Shown piece by piece: positions 27,611 to 36,752 of a stretch of 64,000 nt of DNA. The first letter of the stretch is position 1, and each line of letters opens with the position of its first letter. The notes under the pieces are model-generated. The model saw only the letters and a list, made by a program, of their open reading frames with translations, ran no database searches and was not told where the DNA came from. Source of the DNA: Sphingomonas sp. NBWT7 (GTDB lineage: Bacteria; Pseudomonadota; Alphaproteobacteria; Sphingomonadales; Sphingomonadaceae); assembly GCF_014217605.1 (NCBI RefSeq), contig NZ_CP043639.1, positions 388,501 through 452,500 on the forward strand, written 5' to 3'. Both the position numbers and the translations under genes were made by a program.

Positions 27611-30003
27611 CATCGCCTCGCCTGCGTTTGGCAGGTCTGCTGGCAGTACCGCTGCTGCTCACCGCCGCATCCAATCCGCGTGCCGCGACCGATCAGCGTT
27701 TCGAGGCGATGACGGCGCAGATCAAGGCCGAGATGCTCGCCAATCCCAATCGCGCCATCGCCGGCGCTCAGGGTGCGCTGGCCTATGGCAAGCGCGCCAA
27801 GTCGCCGCGAATGGAGGCGACCGCGCTGTGGCTGCTCGGTGAGGGCTATAGCCGGATCGTGGAACTGGATCGGGCGCGCCCGTTACTCGCGGCGGCGCGC
27901 ACGCTGGTCGAGACCGCCGCGCCCGGCTCGCAGCTCCATGCCGACATTCTCCTGTCCGAAGGCGGCGTGCTGAATGCGGCAGGCGAGGTGGGCCGTGCGC
28001 TGGCCGATTTGCGACAGGCGCACGATCTTTTCGTCCGCTCGCGCGACACGCGTAGCCAGGCCAAGGCGTTGATCATGATCGCGCTGGTCCACGCCAACGG
28101 CAACGATCACACCGGTGCGCTGCGTTATTTCGGCGAGGCGCGAGAGGCCTATCGCGTCGATCGCGGGCTGCTGGTGGCGATCTACAACGGACGCGGATCG
28201 GCGCTGAAGGAGCTCGGCCGATTGCGCGAGGCGTCGATCGAGCTCGAGCGGGCGCTGGCGATCGCCCGCGAGATGAAGAGCCCGCTGCTCTACGCGCTGA
28301 TCCTCAGCAATCTTGCCGATGTACGCTTGGCGCGTCACGATCTGGTCGCAGCCGACCGCACGATCGCGCAGGGGCTTGATCTAACCAGGCGGCCCGATGC
28401 CGCGGCATATCGACCGATCTTCATCGCCCTGGCGGCGCAGGCGGCGTTCGAGCGCGGCCAGATCGCCCGCGCGCGCGATCTGATCGAGCAGCGCTTCGCT
28501 GGCACCGATCTCGCCGCGACGATGCTTCCGGATCGTCCGGCGCACGACGTTGCCTATCGCATCTATACCCGGCTGGGGCTCAGCGATCGTGCCCTGCCGC
28601 ATCTCGCGGCGCTCAAGCGGCTCGACGATCAGGCAACCGCAACCGTCCGTTCCACTACTGCCGCCATCGCCGGCGCGCGGTTCGATTTCGCCAACCAGGA
28701 GCTGCGCATTTCGCAGTTGAAGGCGGCCGACTTGCAAAAAAGCGTCGCCTTCGAACAGGCCCGGGTACGGACGCAACGCCTGATCTTCCTCGGGATTGCG
28801 GGCGCGACGGCACTGATCATCGCCTTGCTCGGCTTCGGCCTGTTCACGTTGCGGCGCAGCCGTGATGCGCTGGCCGTGTCGAACACCAAGCTTGGCAAGG
28901 CGCTGACGGCGAAGACCGAATTCCTCGCCACGACCAGTCACGAGATACGCACGCCGCTGAACGGCATACTCGGCATGACGCAGGTCATGCTCGCCGATCC
29001 AAAGACGGACAGTGCGACGCGTGATCGGCTATCGGTTGTTCACGGTGCCGGCGTGACGATGCGCGCGCTGGTCGACGATATTCTCGACGTCGCAAAGATG
29101 GAAACGGGAAAGATGACGATCGAGGAGGCGCCCGCTGACGTGCGCCGGACGATCGTCGAAGCGGCGCGGATGTGGGAGGACCAGGCGCGCGCCAAGGGCC
29201 TGTCCTTCACACTCGACCTTTCGGAAGGCCCCGCATGGGTGGTGACCGATCCGACGCGGCTGCGGCAGATCGTATTCAACCTTCTGTCGAACGCGGTGAA
29301 ATTCACCGCCGCCGGCACGATCAACGTCAAGGGCACGATCGACGGCGATCGCTGGCGCCTGTCCGTTGCCGATACCGGCATCGGCATCGCACCCGATAAG
29401 CACGAACTCATTTTCGAGGCATTCCGGCAGGCGGACGCCGGAACGACGCGGCAGTTCGGTGGCACGGGGCTCGGCCTTTCGATCTGCCGCAACCTGTCGC
29501 GTGCGATGGGCGGCGACGTTTCGGTGACGAGCCGGGAAGGCGAGGGGGCGACCTTCGTTCTCGACCTGCCGCATCAGGCCGTCGTCGCGCCAAATGCGGC
29601 CCCGGCAGACGGTGCCGGCATCCTGGTGTTCGACCGCAATCCGATCACCCGCGCGATGTTCAAGGCCTTGTTCGGCCCCGTCGCGGGCAGCGTCACCTTT
29701 GCGGGTACCAGCGAGGAGATCGATAGCGCGCTGGGCGCTGCGGTGCCTTGCATCATCCTGTTCGACGACGCGACGCTGCGCGCTGTCGCCGATCCGACAG
29801 CGCTGATATCCGCGCTTGCGGCACGTTACGCGAACACAAGGATCGTCTTGCTCGGCCCGGCGCTGGGCGCCGCCGAGCGGGCGACGTTCGCCGCCGCCGG
29901 AATTGCCCGTTTCATCACTCGTCCGATTGGTAGAAACCTACTAGTCCAGGCCGTGTTTGGCGACGAACCGAGTGAGTCGCCGCTTGTGCACGAAGCGGCT
30001 TGA
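27607..30003 (+). CDS. hybrid sensor histidine kinase with periplasmic TPR sensor
   Basis: 798 residues from GTG 27607. An N-terminal signal segment (LAGLLAVPLLLTAASNPRA) is followed by about 350 residues of tetratricopeptide-like helices (for example RALADLRQAHDLFVRSRDT), a transmembrane helix near 395-420 (LIFLGIAGATALIIALLGF), a coiled linker and HisKA with the phospho-acceptor His in TSHEIRTPLNG (about 445). The ATPase boxes NLLSNAVKFT, DTGIGI and GGTGLGL are intact. The C-terminal receiver-like domain is degenerate: only one Asp of the acidic pair (LVFDRNPI) and Arg replacing the conserved Lys (ITRPIG). The stop is followed 55 bases later by a CheY-like gene, its probable partner. Confidence 0.9.
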   Translation: MTSPRLRLAGLLAVPLLLTAASNPRAATDQRFEAMTAQIKAEMLANPNRAIAGAQGALAYGKRAKSPRMEATALWLLGEGYSRIVELDRARPLLAAARTLVETAAPGSQLHADILLSEGGVLNAAGEVGRALADLRQAHDLFVRSRDTRSQAKALIMIALVHANGNDHTGALRYFGEAREAYRVDRGLLVAIYNGRGSALKELGRLREASIELERALAIAREMKSPLLYALILSNLADVRLARHDLVAADRTIAQGLDLTRRPDAAAYRPIFIALAAQAAFERGQIARARDLIEQRFAGTDLAATMLPDRPAHDVAYRIYTRLGLSDRALPHLAALKRLDDQATATVRSTTAAIAGARFDFANQELRISQLKAADLQKSVAFEQARVRTQRLIFLGIAGATALIIALLGFGLFTLRRSRDALAVSNTKLGKALTAKTEFLATTSHEIRTPLNGILGMTQVMLADPKTDSATRDRLSVVHGAGVTMRALVDDILDVAKMETGKMTIEEAPADVRRTIVEAARMWEDQARAKGLSFTLDLSEGPAWVVTDPTRLRQIVFNLLSNAVKFTAAGTINVKGTIDGDRWRLSVADTGIGIAPDKHELIFEAFRQADAGTTRQFGGTGLGLSICRNLSRAMGGDVSVTSREGEGATFVLDLPHQAVVAPNAAPADGAGILVFDRNPITRAMFKALFGPVAGSVTFAGTSEEIDSALGAAVPCIILFDDATLRAVADPTALISALAARYANTRIVLLGPALGAAERATFAAAGIARFITRPIGRNLLVQAVFGDEPSESPLVHEAA

Positions 30004-30057
30004 GACGATAGTAATGACGGTCATGAAACGAACTGCTGCTCCTGCCGGCCAACGGCG

Positions 30058-30444
30058 ATGAACGTCCTCTTCATCGAGGACGACCGGATGAACCGCCGGG
30101 TCGTTCGCGATATGCTCGACGTGGCCGGCGCGTCGATGACCGAAGCCGAAAGCGCGGAAGAGGGGCTGCGTATCCTCGATGCGCAGGATTTCGACATGCT
30201 GTTGGTCGACCTTCGCATGCCCGGCATGGACGGTATAACCGCGATCACCCACATCCGCGCGCGCGGCGATGCAAAGGGCCGGGTGCCGATCATCGTCGTC
30301 ACCGCCGATATCGCCGCGGACCTGCGTGAGCGCTGCCTTGCCGCCGGCGCGAACGACGTGATCTTCAAGCCGGTGGCGATGGACAATCTGTTCGACGCGA
30401 TGGGTCGGGTTCTCGCTGCGAGCGACGACGATCTGCTCGCCTGA
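30058..30444 (+). CDS. single-domain response regulator (CheY-like)
   Basis: A stand-alone receiver of 128 residues. The acidic pair (EDD, residues 7-9), phospho-acceptor Asp51 in LLVDLRMPGMDG, Thr82 (VVTAD) and Lys104 (FKP) are all present, so it should be phosphorylated. There is no output domain. It is the third gene of the EAL-kinase-receiver operon and probably accepts phosphate from the kinase directly upstream, whose own receiver domain is degenerate. Its target is unknown; effects on the EAL enzyme are an attractive inference. Confidence 0.92.
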   Translation: MNVLFIEDDRMNRRVVRDMLDVAGASMTEAESAEEGLRILDAQDFDMLLVDLRMPGMDGITAITHIRARGDAKGRVPIIVVTADIAADLRERCLAAGANDVIFKPVAMDNLFDAMGRVLAASDDDLLA

Positions 30445-30464
30445 ACGCGAATGATCCGCGGTGA

Positions 30465-31403
30465 TCAGTAGCCGCGGTCGAGATCGGCGACATTCTCCAT
30501 CGGCGTGCCGGCGCGGAACGCCTTCAGATTGCGCAGGAACAGCGCGGCGGCGCGCTGGAACATCTTGGTCTGGCTGCGCCCCGACAGATGCATGGTGATC
30601 ATGCAATTGGGCGCCTGCCACAGTGGATGATCCGCCGGCAGCGGTTCGGGGGCGGTCGGATCGAGGAACGCGCCGCCGATCGTGCCGCCGTGCAGCGCCT
30701 CGAGCAATGCGTCGTCGTCGATCATGTCGCCGCGCGCGATGTTGATCAGCCATGCGTCCGGCTTCATCGCAGCGAGCTCTTCACGGCCGATCATTGCCTT
30801 TGTTTCGCCGGTGGATGGGGCGGCCAGGATCACCCAATCATGGTCGCCAAGCGTTGCGCGCCACTGGTCCGGCGTCAGCGTGCCGTCGCTGCCCGACCGG
30901 GTGACGCCGGTTACCGTGATGCCGAAGCCGCGCAGACGCTCGCCGATCGCGCGGCCGATGGCGCCATAGCCGACGATCAGCGCGCGCGTTTCGTACAGCT
31001 CGGTCTTGCCGGGCGAGTCGGTCAGCCATTCGGCGCGGTCGTGCGCGCGCACCACCTCGTCGAAGCGCTTTGCGGCGGCGAGAACGCCCAGCACGGCGTA
31101 TTCCGCCACGGCATAAGCGTTGATGCCGACGCCGTTGGTAACGATCGCACCCTTCGCGCGCAGCACGTCGAGCGGAAAGGCGTCGAGCCCCGCGAAGATC
31201 GTCGACACCCACTTGAGGTTGGGGCCGGCGCAACGGATCGCCGCATTGACGCGCGCGGCGGTGTTCATGTCGACCCAGGCGATATCGGCATCGGCGATCA
31301 TCGCATTGGCTTCGTCCGCGTTGGTGAACCAGCCCACCGACAGATCGTCGGGAAGATGCGGCGCGAGAAGCGGGCAGGCGAGCGCGGGGAGAACGGCTTT
31401 CAT
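30465..31403 (-). CDS. D-isomer-specific 2-hydroxyacid dehydrogenase
   Basis: NAD(P)-dependent oxidoreductase of 312 residues (glyoxylate/hydroxypyruvate reductase class). The dinucleotide-binding GYGAIGRAIGERL, the Arg of INIARGDMIDDDAL, and the late conserved segment (GAFLDPTAPEPLPADHPLW) followed by the catalytic-His region (ITMHLSG) are present. The open frame extends far upstream to 31985, but that part is an artefact opposite the M48 gene; ATG 31403 begins the protein (MKAVLPAL). Substrate not determined. Confidence 0.9.
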   Translation of the reverse strand: MKAVLPALACPLLAPHLPDDLSVGWFTNADEANAMIADADIAWVDMNTAARVNAAIRCAGPNLKWVSTIFAGLDAFPLDVLRAKGAIVTNGVGINAYAVAEYAVLGVLAAAKRFDEVVRAHDRAEWLTDSPGKTELYETRALIVGYGAIGRAIGERLRGFGITVTGVTRSGSDGTLTPDQWRATLGDHDWVILAAPSTGETKAMIGREELAAMKPDAWLINIARGDMIDDDALLEALHGGTIGGAFLDPTAPEPLPADHPLWQAPNCMITMHLSGRSQTKMFQRAAALFLRNLKAFRAGTPMENVADLDRGY

Positions 31404-31437
31404 GCTGCGACGATAGCGCGCCCGTTCGCACTCGCCT

Positions 31438-32403
31438 ATGGGCTGCCGCGTGATTGCCGTTTTGCTACTCGCCGCTGCACCCGCGCCTGCCGCGGGTCTC
31501 GATGCTTCCGCGCTCGAGGCGTTGCGCGCGATCGATCTGCGGCTCGCGACGATCGCGCATCGGCTTGTAATCGGCAATGTCGCGCTGTGTCGCGATCGCT
31601 CTCCGGCGACCGGGCTCGTGCTCCACGCCGCCACGCAATATGACGCGGCAACCGCGGGCGCGGCCCGCGCCACCTTCGGCTTCTCGACGCCGATCGCGGT
31701 CGAGGCCGTCGTCGCCGGTTCGGCGGGTGCGCGCGCGGGGATCGCGGCGAATGACGGGATCGTCGCGCTCGAGGAGACAAAGCTCGTCGCGACCGCAACG
31801 CCGCCGTCGAGCATCGATCGCGATCGGGCGCTCGACCTGTTCGAGCAGGCTTCCAGTCCGGTGCGCGTCACCATCGATCGCGGCGGCGCCCGGCGACCGG
31901 TCGCAATCGATGCGCCGGCCGCATGCCGCGCGCGCTTCGAGGTGCTGCTCGGACCGGAGATGACGGCGCAGTCGGATGGTCGCATCGTGCAGATCGGCGT
32001 GCGCTTCTTCGAACGCTATCGCGACGACGAGGTCGCCGTCGTCGTTGCGCATGAACTCGCGCATACGATTCTGCGTCATCGCGTGCGGCTCGAGGCGGCG
32101 GGTGTGAAGGGCGGGCTGCTCGGTGAATTAGGCCGCAACGCGCGGCTCGGGCAGCAGGCGGAGACCGAGGCGGACGAGCTAGGCGTCGCGCTACTGTATA
32201 ACGCCGGTTATGACGTGGCGTCGGCGGCACGTTTCTGGCGGGAGCGCGGCGGCGATATCGATGGCGGGCTGTTCCGCAGCCGCACGCATCCCGCGACCAA
32301 GCAACGCATCGAGGCGATCGAGCGGGCCGCTGCTGCGGTACCGGCGCGCCGCCCCTATTTGCCCGCGATCCTCGCGACGCGCGATCAGCCGTTCGGCAAG
32401 TAG
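31438..32403 (+). CDS. M48-family metallopeptidase with PDZ-like region, exported
   Basis: 321 residues. A signal peptide (VIAVLLLAAAPAPAAG) suggests a periplasmic location. A PDZ-like region lies around residues 85-155 (AVVAGSAGARAGIAANDGIVAL). The zinc-protease motif HELAH is at 205-209, and the third ligand region (ETEADELGVALLYNAGYD) follows near 240. Such proteins degrade or process misfolded envelope proteins. The gene starts 34 bases from the divergent 2-hydroxyacid dehydrogenase gene and ends 7 bases before the convergent cysS. Confidence 0.88.
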   Translation: MGCRVIAVLLLAAAPAPAAGLDASALEALRAIDLRLATIAHRLVIGNVALCRDRSPATGLVLHAATQYDAATAGAARATFGFSTPIAVEAVVAGSAGARAGIAANDGIVALEETKLVATATPPSSIDRDRALDLFEQASSPVRVTIDRGGARRPVAIDAPAACRARFEVLLGPEMTAQSDGRIVQIGVRFFERYRDDEVAVVVAHELAHTILRHRVRLEAAGVKGGLLGELGRNARLGQQAETEADELGVALLYNAGYDVASAARFWRERGGDIDGGLFRSRTHPATKQRIEAIERAAAAVPARRPYLPAILATRDQPFGK

Positions 32404-32410
32404 CTGCCCG

Positions 32411-33838
32411 TCACACCGCGACGCGCCAGTCCCATCCGAGCGGATCGCCGTCCATCACCTCGACGCCCTGCGCGATCAGCGTGTCGCGAATCGCATCGGA
32501 CGCGGCGAAATCCTTCGCCTCGCGCGCTGCCCGCCGTGCCGCCAGATGCGCGCCGATTGACGCTTCATCGATCGCGGCTTGGGCAGGACGCGCACGCAGG
32601 TCACGGCGCGTCAGGAGATTGAGCGGTAGCCCCAGTACCTCGGCGAAGTCCGTCAAAGCCGCGAGGCGCACGCCCGGCGACAGCTTCTTGTCCGCGACGA
32701 GCGCATCGAGGACCGGCAGCGCCTTGGGCGTATTGAGATCGTCCGACACCGCCGCGTCGAGCTGCGCGCGGTACGCTGTTGCATCGCCCTTCGCCGGTGC
32801 GTCGGCGCGCGCACGCAGCCCTTCGATCGCCTGAACGAGCCGTTTCAGCCGTACCTGCGCCGCCAAGAGGCTGTCCCAAGAGAATTCGAGTTCGCTGCGG
32901 TACTGCGCCTGAAGGCACAGCATGCGATAGGCGAGCGGATGGAAACCGCGGTCGGTGAGCGCCTTCAGCGTCAGGAACTCGCCGGACGATTTGCTCATCT
33001 TTCCCGTACGATCGACGAGGAAGTTGTTATGCATCCAGAAGGCCGCGCCACTATCGGCGCAGCCGCAATGCGCTTGATTCTGTGCGATCTCGTTGGGGTG
33101 ATGAATCTCGCGGTGATCGATCCCGCCGGTATGGATGTCGAACGACGGCCCGAGATACTTCTGGCTCATCACCGAGCATTCGAGATGCCAGCCCGGCGCG
33201 CCGCGTCCCCACGGCGAATCCCACTCCATCTGGCGGTCCTCGCCCGGCGGGCTCGTGCGCCAAATCGCGAAATCCTGCGGGTGCCGCTTGCCCGCGACTG
33301 GATCGATCCGCCCTTCGCCGGCATCCTCTGCGGATCGCGCAAGCCTACCGTAATCGGGCACGGTACTGACGTCGAAGTACAGCCCGCTGTCCAATCGGTA
33401 GCAGTGGCGTGCTTCGATCGCGATGGCGAAGTCGATCATCTCCGCAACGTGATCGGTAGCGAGCGGCAGATGGGTAGGCATGCGGATGTTGAGATCGGCA
33501 AGATTCTGTTTGAAGGCGTCGGTGTAATGCCTTGCGATCGCCCAAATATCCTTACCGCTGCTTCTCGCCGCGGCTTCCATCTTGTCGTCGCCGGCATCGG
33601 CATCCGACGTTAGGTGGCCGACATCGGTGATATTGATGACGTGAGTGAGCTTCAGACCCTTCCACGTCAGGACGCGCGACAGGGTATCGGTAAAGACATA
33701 GGCGCGCAGGTTGCCGACATGCGCGTAATTATAGACCGTCGGCCCGCAGGAATAGACACGGGCGCCAAGGGCGGGATCGCGCGGCACAAACGGCTGCATC
33801 GAGCGCGAGAGGCTGTCGTAGAGCGAAATCGGCGTCAT
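32411..33838 (-). CDS. cysS: cysteinyl-tRNA synthetase
   Basis: Charges tRNA-Cys; 475 residues, family length. The zinc-binding Cys of SCGPTVYNYAHVGN and the class I HIGH-like signature within it, the GWHLECSVMS segment, the HHPNEIAQNQ zinc site and the KMSKS loop (GKMSKSSGEF) are present. It starts with ATG 33838. It is a single gene converging with the M48 protease gene. Confidence 0.97.
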   Translation of the reverse strand: MTPISLYDSLSRSMQPFVPRDPALGARVYSCGPTVYNYAHVGNLRAYVFTDTLSRVLTWKGLKLTHVINITDVGHLTSDADAGDDKMEAAARSSGKDIWAIARHYTDAFKQNLADLNIRMPTHLPLATDHVAEMIDFAIAIEARHCYRLDSGLYFDVSTVPDYGRLARSAEDAGEGRIDPVAGKRHPQDFAIWRTSPPGEDRQMEWDSPWGRGAPGWHLECSVMSQKYLGPSFDIHTGGIDHREIHHPNEIAQNQAHCGCADSGAAFWMHNNFLVDRTGKMSKSSGEFLTLKALTDRGFHPLAYRMLCLQAQYRSELEFSWDSLLAAQVRLKRLVQAIEGLRARADAPAKGDATAYRAQLDAAVSDDLNTPKALPVLDALVADKKLSPGVRLAALTDFAEVLGLPLNLLTRRDLRARPAQAAIDEASIGAHLAARRAAREAKDFAASDAIRDTLIAQGVEVMDGDPLGWDWRVAV

Positions 33839-34094
33839 GCGCGGGGCTCTAGCGGGGGTGCAGGTCTATCGCAAAGGGGCTGGACGCGTGTCGGTGGGCG
33901 GGTCGCGGTCGGCATGCGGGTGATGACCGTGTCAGGCAATCGCCGATGATTGCGCGATCGCGGCGTTTGGCGGCAGCGCGATAGCGCATCGGGTTGCGCT
34001 GGCGCCGGGGCGGTGTTAGGGGCGATGGTTCACGGCGCGGGCGATCGTTCGCGGCCGCCGTTTGCCGTTCAGATTTCGGAGAAGTGTCGGTTTT

Positions 34095-34301
34095 ATGCAG
34101 ATCATCGTTCGCGACAACAATGTCGATCAGGCCCTGCGCGCGCTCAAGAAGAAGCTGCAGCGCGAAGGCGTGTACCGCGAGATGAAGCTTCGCCGTCACT
34201 ATGAGAAGCCGTCGGAGAAGCGTGCGCGTGAGCGTGCCGCGGCGGTGCGTCGGGCCCGCAAGCTCGACCGCAAGCGCGCGGAGCGTGACGGCGCGCGGTA
34301 A
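34095..34301 (+). CDS. rpsU: 30S ribosomal protein S21
   Basis: 68 residues, very basic, with the S21 pattern [16 protein letters not shown] followed by the basic helix [20 protein letters not shown]. The ATG at 34095 has GGAGAAG about 10 bases upstream; an in-frame ATG at 34062 lies before this ribosome site and is rejected. The 256 bases between the cysS start (33839) and this gene hold its promoter; no other feature was seen there. Confidence 0.96.
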   Translation: MQIIVRDNNVDQALRALKKKLQREGVYREMKLRRHYEKPSEKRARERAAAVRRARKLDRKRAERDGAR

Positions 34302-34380
34302 GCTGCGCCGCTGCTTCTGACGTTATTATACTGGTTGCTTCTGCCGGGTGCGTCGCGCCCGGCCCTTACCGGGGATCGCC

Positions 34381-34950
34381 ATGTCGACCGTCACCGCCGT
34401 TCCGATCGCCCCGGTAAAGCGCAGCTATGTCCTCTGGCTGATCGTGGGCATCGTCGCGGCGTTCGCTGCAGCGGCGGCGCTCGCGTTCCAGGGTGACGAT
34501 TTCCTGACGCGCAATGCGCGGCAGAAGGGCGTGCTGACGACAGCGTCGGGGCTGCAATATCAGGTTCTGACGCCGGGATCGGGTGCGAAGCCGACCGACA
34601 GTGACGTTGCGCTGGTGATGTACGAGGGCAAGCTGCTCGACGGCACCATTTTCGACAAGTCGCAGCAGCCGACGCCGTTTCCGGTTACTGGCGTGGTTAA
34701 GGGCTTCTCTGAAGGCCTGAAGCTGATGCCGAAGGGGGCGAAGTACCGCTTCTGGATTAAGCCGGAGCTGGGCTATGGCGCGGAAACCAAGGGGCCGATC
34801 CCCGGGAATTCGACGCTGGTGTTCGACGTCGAACTGCTCGATTTCCTGCCCGAGGCGGTGATTCGGCAGATGCAGCAGCAGCAGATGATGGGCGGCGGGG
34901 CGACCGGTGCTGGCGGGCCGGCTGGTGCAGGAATGCCCGGCGGTCGCTGA
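34381..34950 (+). CDS. FKBP-type peptidyl-prolyl cis-trans isomerase, membrane-anchored
   Basis: 189 residues. One N-terminal membrane helix (YVLWLIVGIVAAFAAAAALAF) is followed by an FKBP domain at about 50-155 with TASGLQYQVLTPGSG, VMYEGKLLDGTIFDKS, FPVTGVVKGFSEGL and WIKPELGYG. The tail is Gln/Met- and Gly-rich. It probably assists folding in the periplasm. A clear terminator follows. It lies close to rpsU, but the 79-base gap does not prove co-transcription. Confidence 0.92.
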   Translation: MSTVTAVPIAPVKRSYVLWLIVGIVAAFAAAAALAFQGDDFLTRNARQKGVLTTASGLQYQVLTPGSGAKPTDSDVALVMYEGKLLDGTIFDKSQQPTPFPVTGVVKGFSEGLKLMPKGAKYRFWIKPELGYGAETKGPIPGNSTLVFDVELLDFLPEAVIRQMQQQQMMGGGATGAGGPAGAGMPGGR

Positions 34951-35012
34951 CCCAATCTGTTTGACATCCGCTCACGCGTGGGCCGATGTCGAACTTCGAC
35001 TGATCCATTGGT

Positions 35013-35042
35013 CCCCGCCAATCACATTGGCGGGGCTTTTTT
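35013..35042 (+). terminator. rho-independent terminator after the FKBP gene
   Basis: CCCCGCCAAT (35013-35022) pairs perfectly with ATTGGCGGGG (35026-35035) around CAC, followed by CTTTTTT. It lies 63 bases after the FKBP stop. Confidence 0.93.
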
Positions 35043-35475
35043 GTCACTGTCATTTTGCCTGGTCATATTGCCAGTGCAGCCATTCGCCGTGGCCCATACC
35101 TGCATTGCCGAGCGAAAACGACACCAGCAAACCTGATGGTTGCCTAAAGGTCAATTGAACCTCCGACCCAGGAAAGCCGCAGGCCGCGCCGACTGACGGT
35201 GAGAGCGTTGCAGCGTTCTCGATAGCGTCAGAATGGGTGCGTGCTTGGACGCAGCCATTAGGCGTAGCGGTTCGCCCTAAGCGCGATCACGGCGCCTGAC
35301 CGTATTCAAACGGCGGGCGCATCCATGGGGACTGCCCGCGCGGGCGAATTCAGGCGAGTCACCGCAAACGTTCGCCTAACCGGAACGCCATTGTGCGCGC
35401 AGCGAAGTTCGGTTTGATCGCCGTGAGCGGCGCTCGGCTCTCAGCCGCTACCGCGCAGGTCCGAAGATTGCAGGC
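35043..35475. other. 433-base gene-free stretch
   Basis: No protein-coding frame or known RNA was recognised. The base composition is lower in G+C than the surroundings. Short TTAGGCG-type words occur three times (35258-35264, and inverted at 35272-35280 and 35373-35379), which can form a small local hairpin but no convincing array. It separates the FKBP terminator from the terminator of the minus-strand small protein gene. Confidence 0.4.
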
Positions 35476-35505
35476 AAAAAAATAGCGGCCCGAAGGCCGC
35501 TATTT
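35476..35505 (-). terminator. rho-independent terminator of the small exported protein gene
   Basis: On the minus strand AAATAGCGGCC pairs with GGCCGCTATTT around TTCG, followed by seven T in total (35482 down to 35476). It lies 21 bases after the stop of the gene at 35526-35771. Confidence 0.93.
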
Positions 35506-35525
35506 CCTAACCAAGCTGTGAAAGC

Positions 35526-35771
35526 TCAGTTGCTGTCCGAATCGTCGTCCGAATCGGCGATGATCACGATACCCGCGATCACGGCAGCAGCCGCGAGAAC
35601 GGCAACCACGATGCCGCCGCCAGCGGCCTTTTCGCCCTTGGCAACCGACGTGCCCGAACGAGCGGCCTTAGCGACCGAGAGGCTGGCAGCCGAGTTAGCC
35701 GGCGCCGCAACGGCCGGAGCAGCTGCCAGCGAGGCAGCGGCGACAGCCGCGAGATAACCACGAAGCTTCAT
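35526..35771 (-). CDS. small exported membrane protein with acidic tail
   Basis: 81 residues, function unknown. A signal peptide (KLRGYLAAVAAASLAAAPAVAAPA) is followed by a basic/serine stretch, one strongly hydrophobic segment (GGGIVVAVLAAAAVIAGIVII) and an acidic end (ADSDDDSDSN). The AAGGGAG ribosome site lies 8 bases before the ATG. It is a single-gene unit with its own terminator, which supports real expression. It may be envelope-anchored with the acidic tail exposed. Confidence 0.8.
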   Translation of the reverse strand: MKLRGYLAAVAAASLAAAPAVAAPANSAASLSVAKAARSGTSVAKGEKAAGGGIVVAVLAAAAVIAGIVIIADSDDDSDSN

Positions 35772-35889
35772 TGCGAACTCCCTTTTTGTCCGTCGCGCAG
35801 CCTTTGACAGAAGTTACGCTGCAACGCAACTCGTATTCCAGTGTCTACGGTAGATCTTCGGGCCGCGACAATTATCGACGTAAGAAAAC

Positions 35890-36669
35890 TTACGTCGGAA
35901 CGGCCGTCCGATCGACCGTATCAAGTATCCAGCGTCGATCCAGTTCCATGCCAAGCGCTGTGAGGCGGCCTGTGCGGTAGGCGCCGGTATCGATTCCGAT
36001 TCGATTTGCGCGCACGTCAACCGCGTCGGTAATCGTATGGCCGTGGATGACGAGGTTGGCGTGATTGGGGACATGATTGAGGAACGGGTCGCGGATCCAG
36101 CGCAGATCGCGCGTTACCTGCCGTTCGATCGGGACGCCTGGCTGGATACCGGCATGGACGAACAGATAGTCGCCCTCGACGATATAGTCGTCGAGCGCGC
36201 GCAGGAACGCGATGTCGGCATCGGGCACGTCACGCTGCATCAGGGCGACTAATTCTGAGATCGAGGCCGCGTCGATCTCCTCGAGCCCGAGCCCGTAGCT
36301 GAGCAGCGTCTCGTAGCCGCCGACGCGCAACAGCAGCCGCGCCATGTCGGCGTCGCCATCATAGGCGCCGAGCAGGATTTCCTCGTGATTGCCGGCCAGG
36401 CAGCGCGTGTCGGGCCGCTCCGCACACAAGGTGCGGACGCGCGCGACGACTGCGGCTGACTGCGCACCGCGATCGACCAGATCGCCGAGGAACACGATGC
36501 CCGACTGGGCTGGCCCGCGCGCCGCATCATCGACGGCGATCAGCGCGAGAAGATCGTCGAGAAGATCCAAGCGGCCATGGATGTCGCCGACCGCATAAAT
36601 GCGGCGCCCGGCGGGAAGGGCCGCCTGAAAGGGTTCGGGTTTGCGACGGGACAGGAAACGCGAAAGCAT
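35890..36669 (-). CDS. metallophosphoesterase, PP1/PrpA-like
   Basis: 259-residue calcineurin-type phosphoesterase, probably a serine/threonine or symmetrical-dinucleotide phosphatase. The metal-binding motifs are complete: GDIHGR (28-33), GDLVDRG, GNHEEI, and the two later His (VHAG; HGHT). It is the first annotated member of the left end of the polysaccharide block and is 83 bases from wecC, on the same strand, so it may share its transcript. The substrate cannot be told from sequence. Confidence 0.88.
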   Translation of the reverse strand: MLSRFLSRRKPEPFQAALPAGRRIYAVGDIHGRLDLLDDLLALIAVDDAARGPAQSGIVFLGDLVDRGAQSAAVVARVRTLCAERPDTRCLAGNHEEILLGAYDGDADMARLLLRVGGYETLLSYGLGLEEIDAASISELVALMQRDVPDADIAFLRALDDYIVEGDYLFVHAGIQPGVPIERQVTRDLRWIRDPFLNHVPNHANLVIHGHTITDAVDVRANRIGIDTGAYRTGRLTALGMELDRRWILDTVDRTAVPT

Positions 36670-36752
36670 GGACGGGGCGCTACTATACGAAAGCGCGCGG
36701 CTTTACCGGCGTGCCGTCCCGCAAGCAACGCCTGAGGGAAGGTTGTCGGGAA

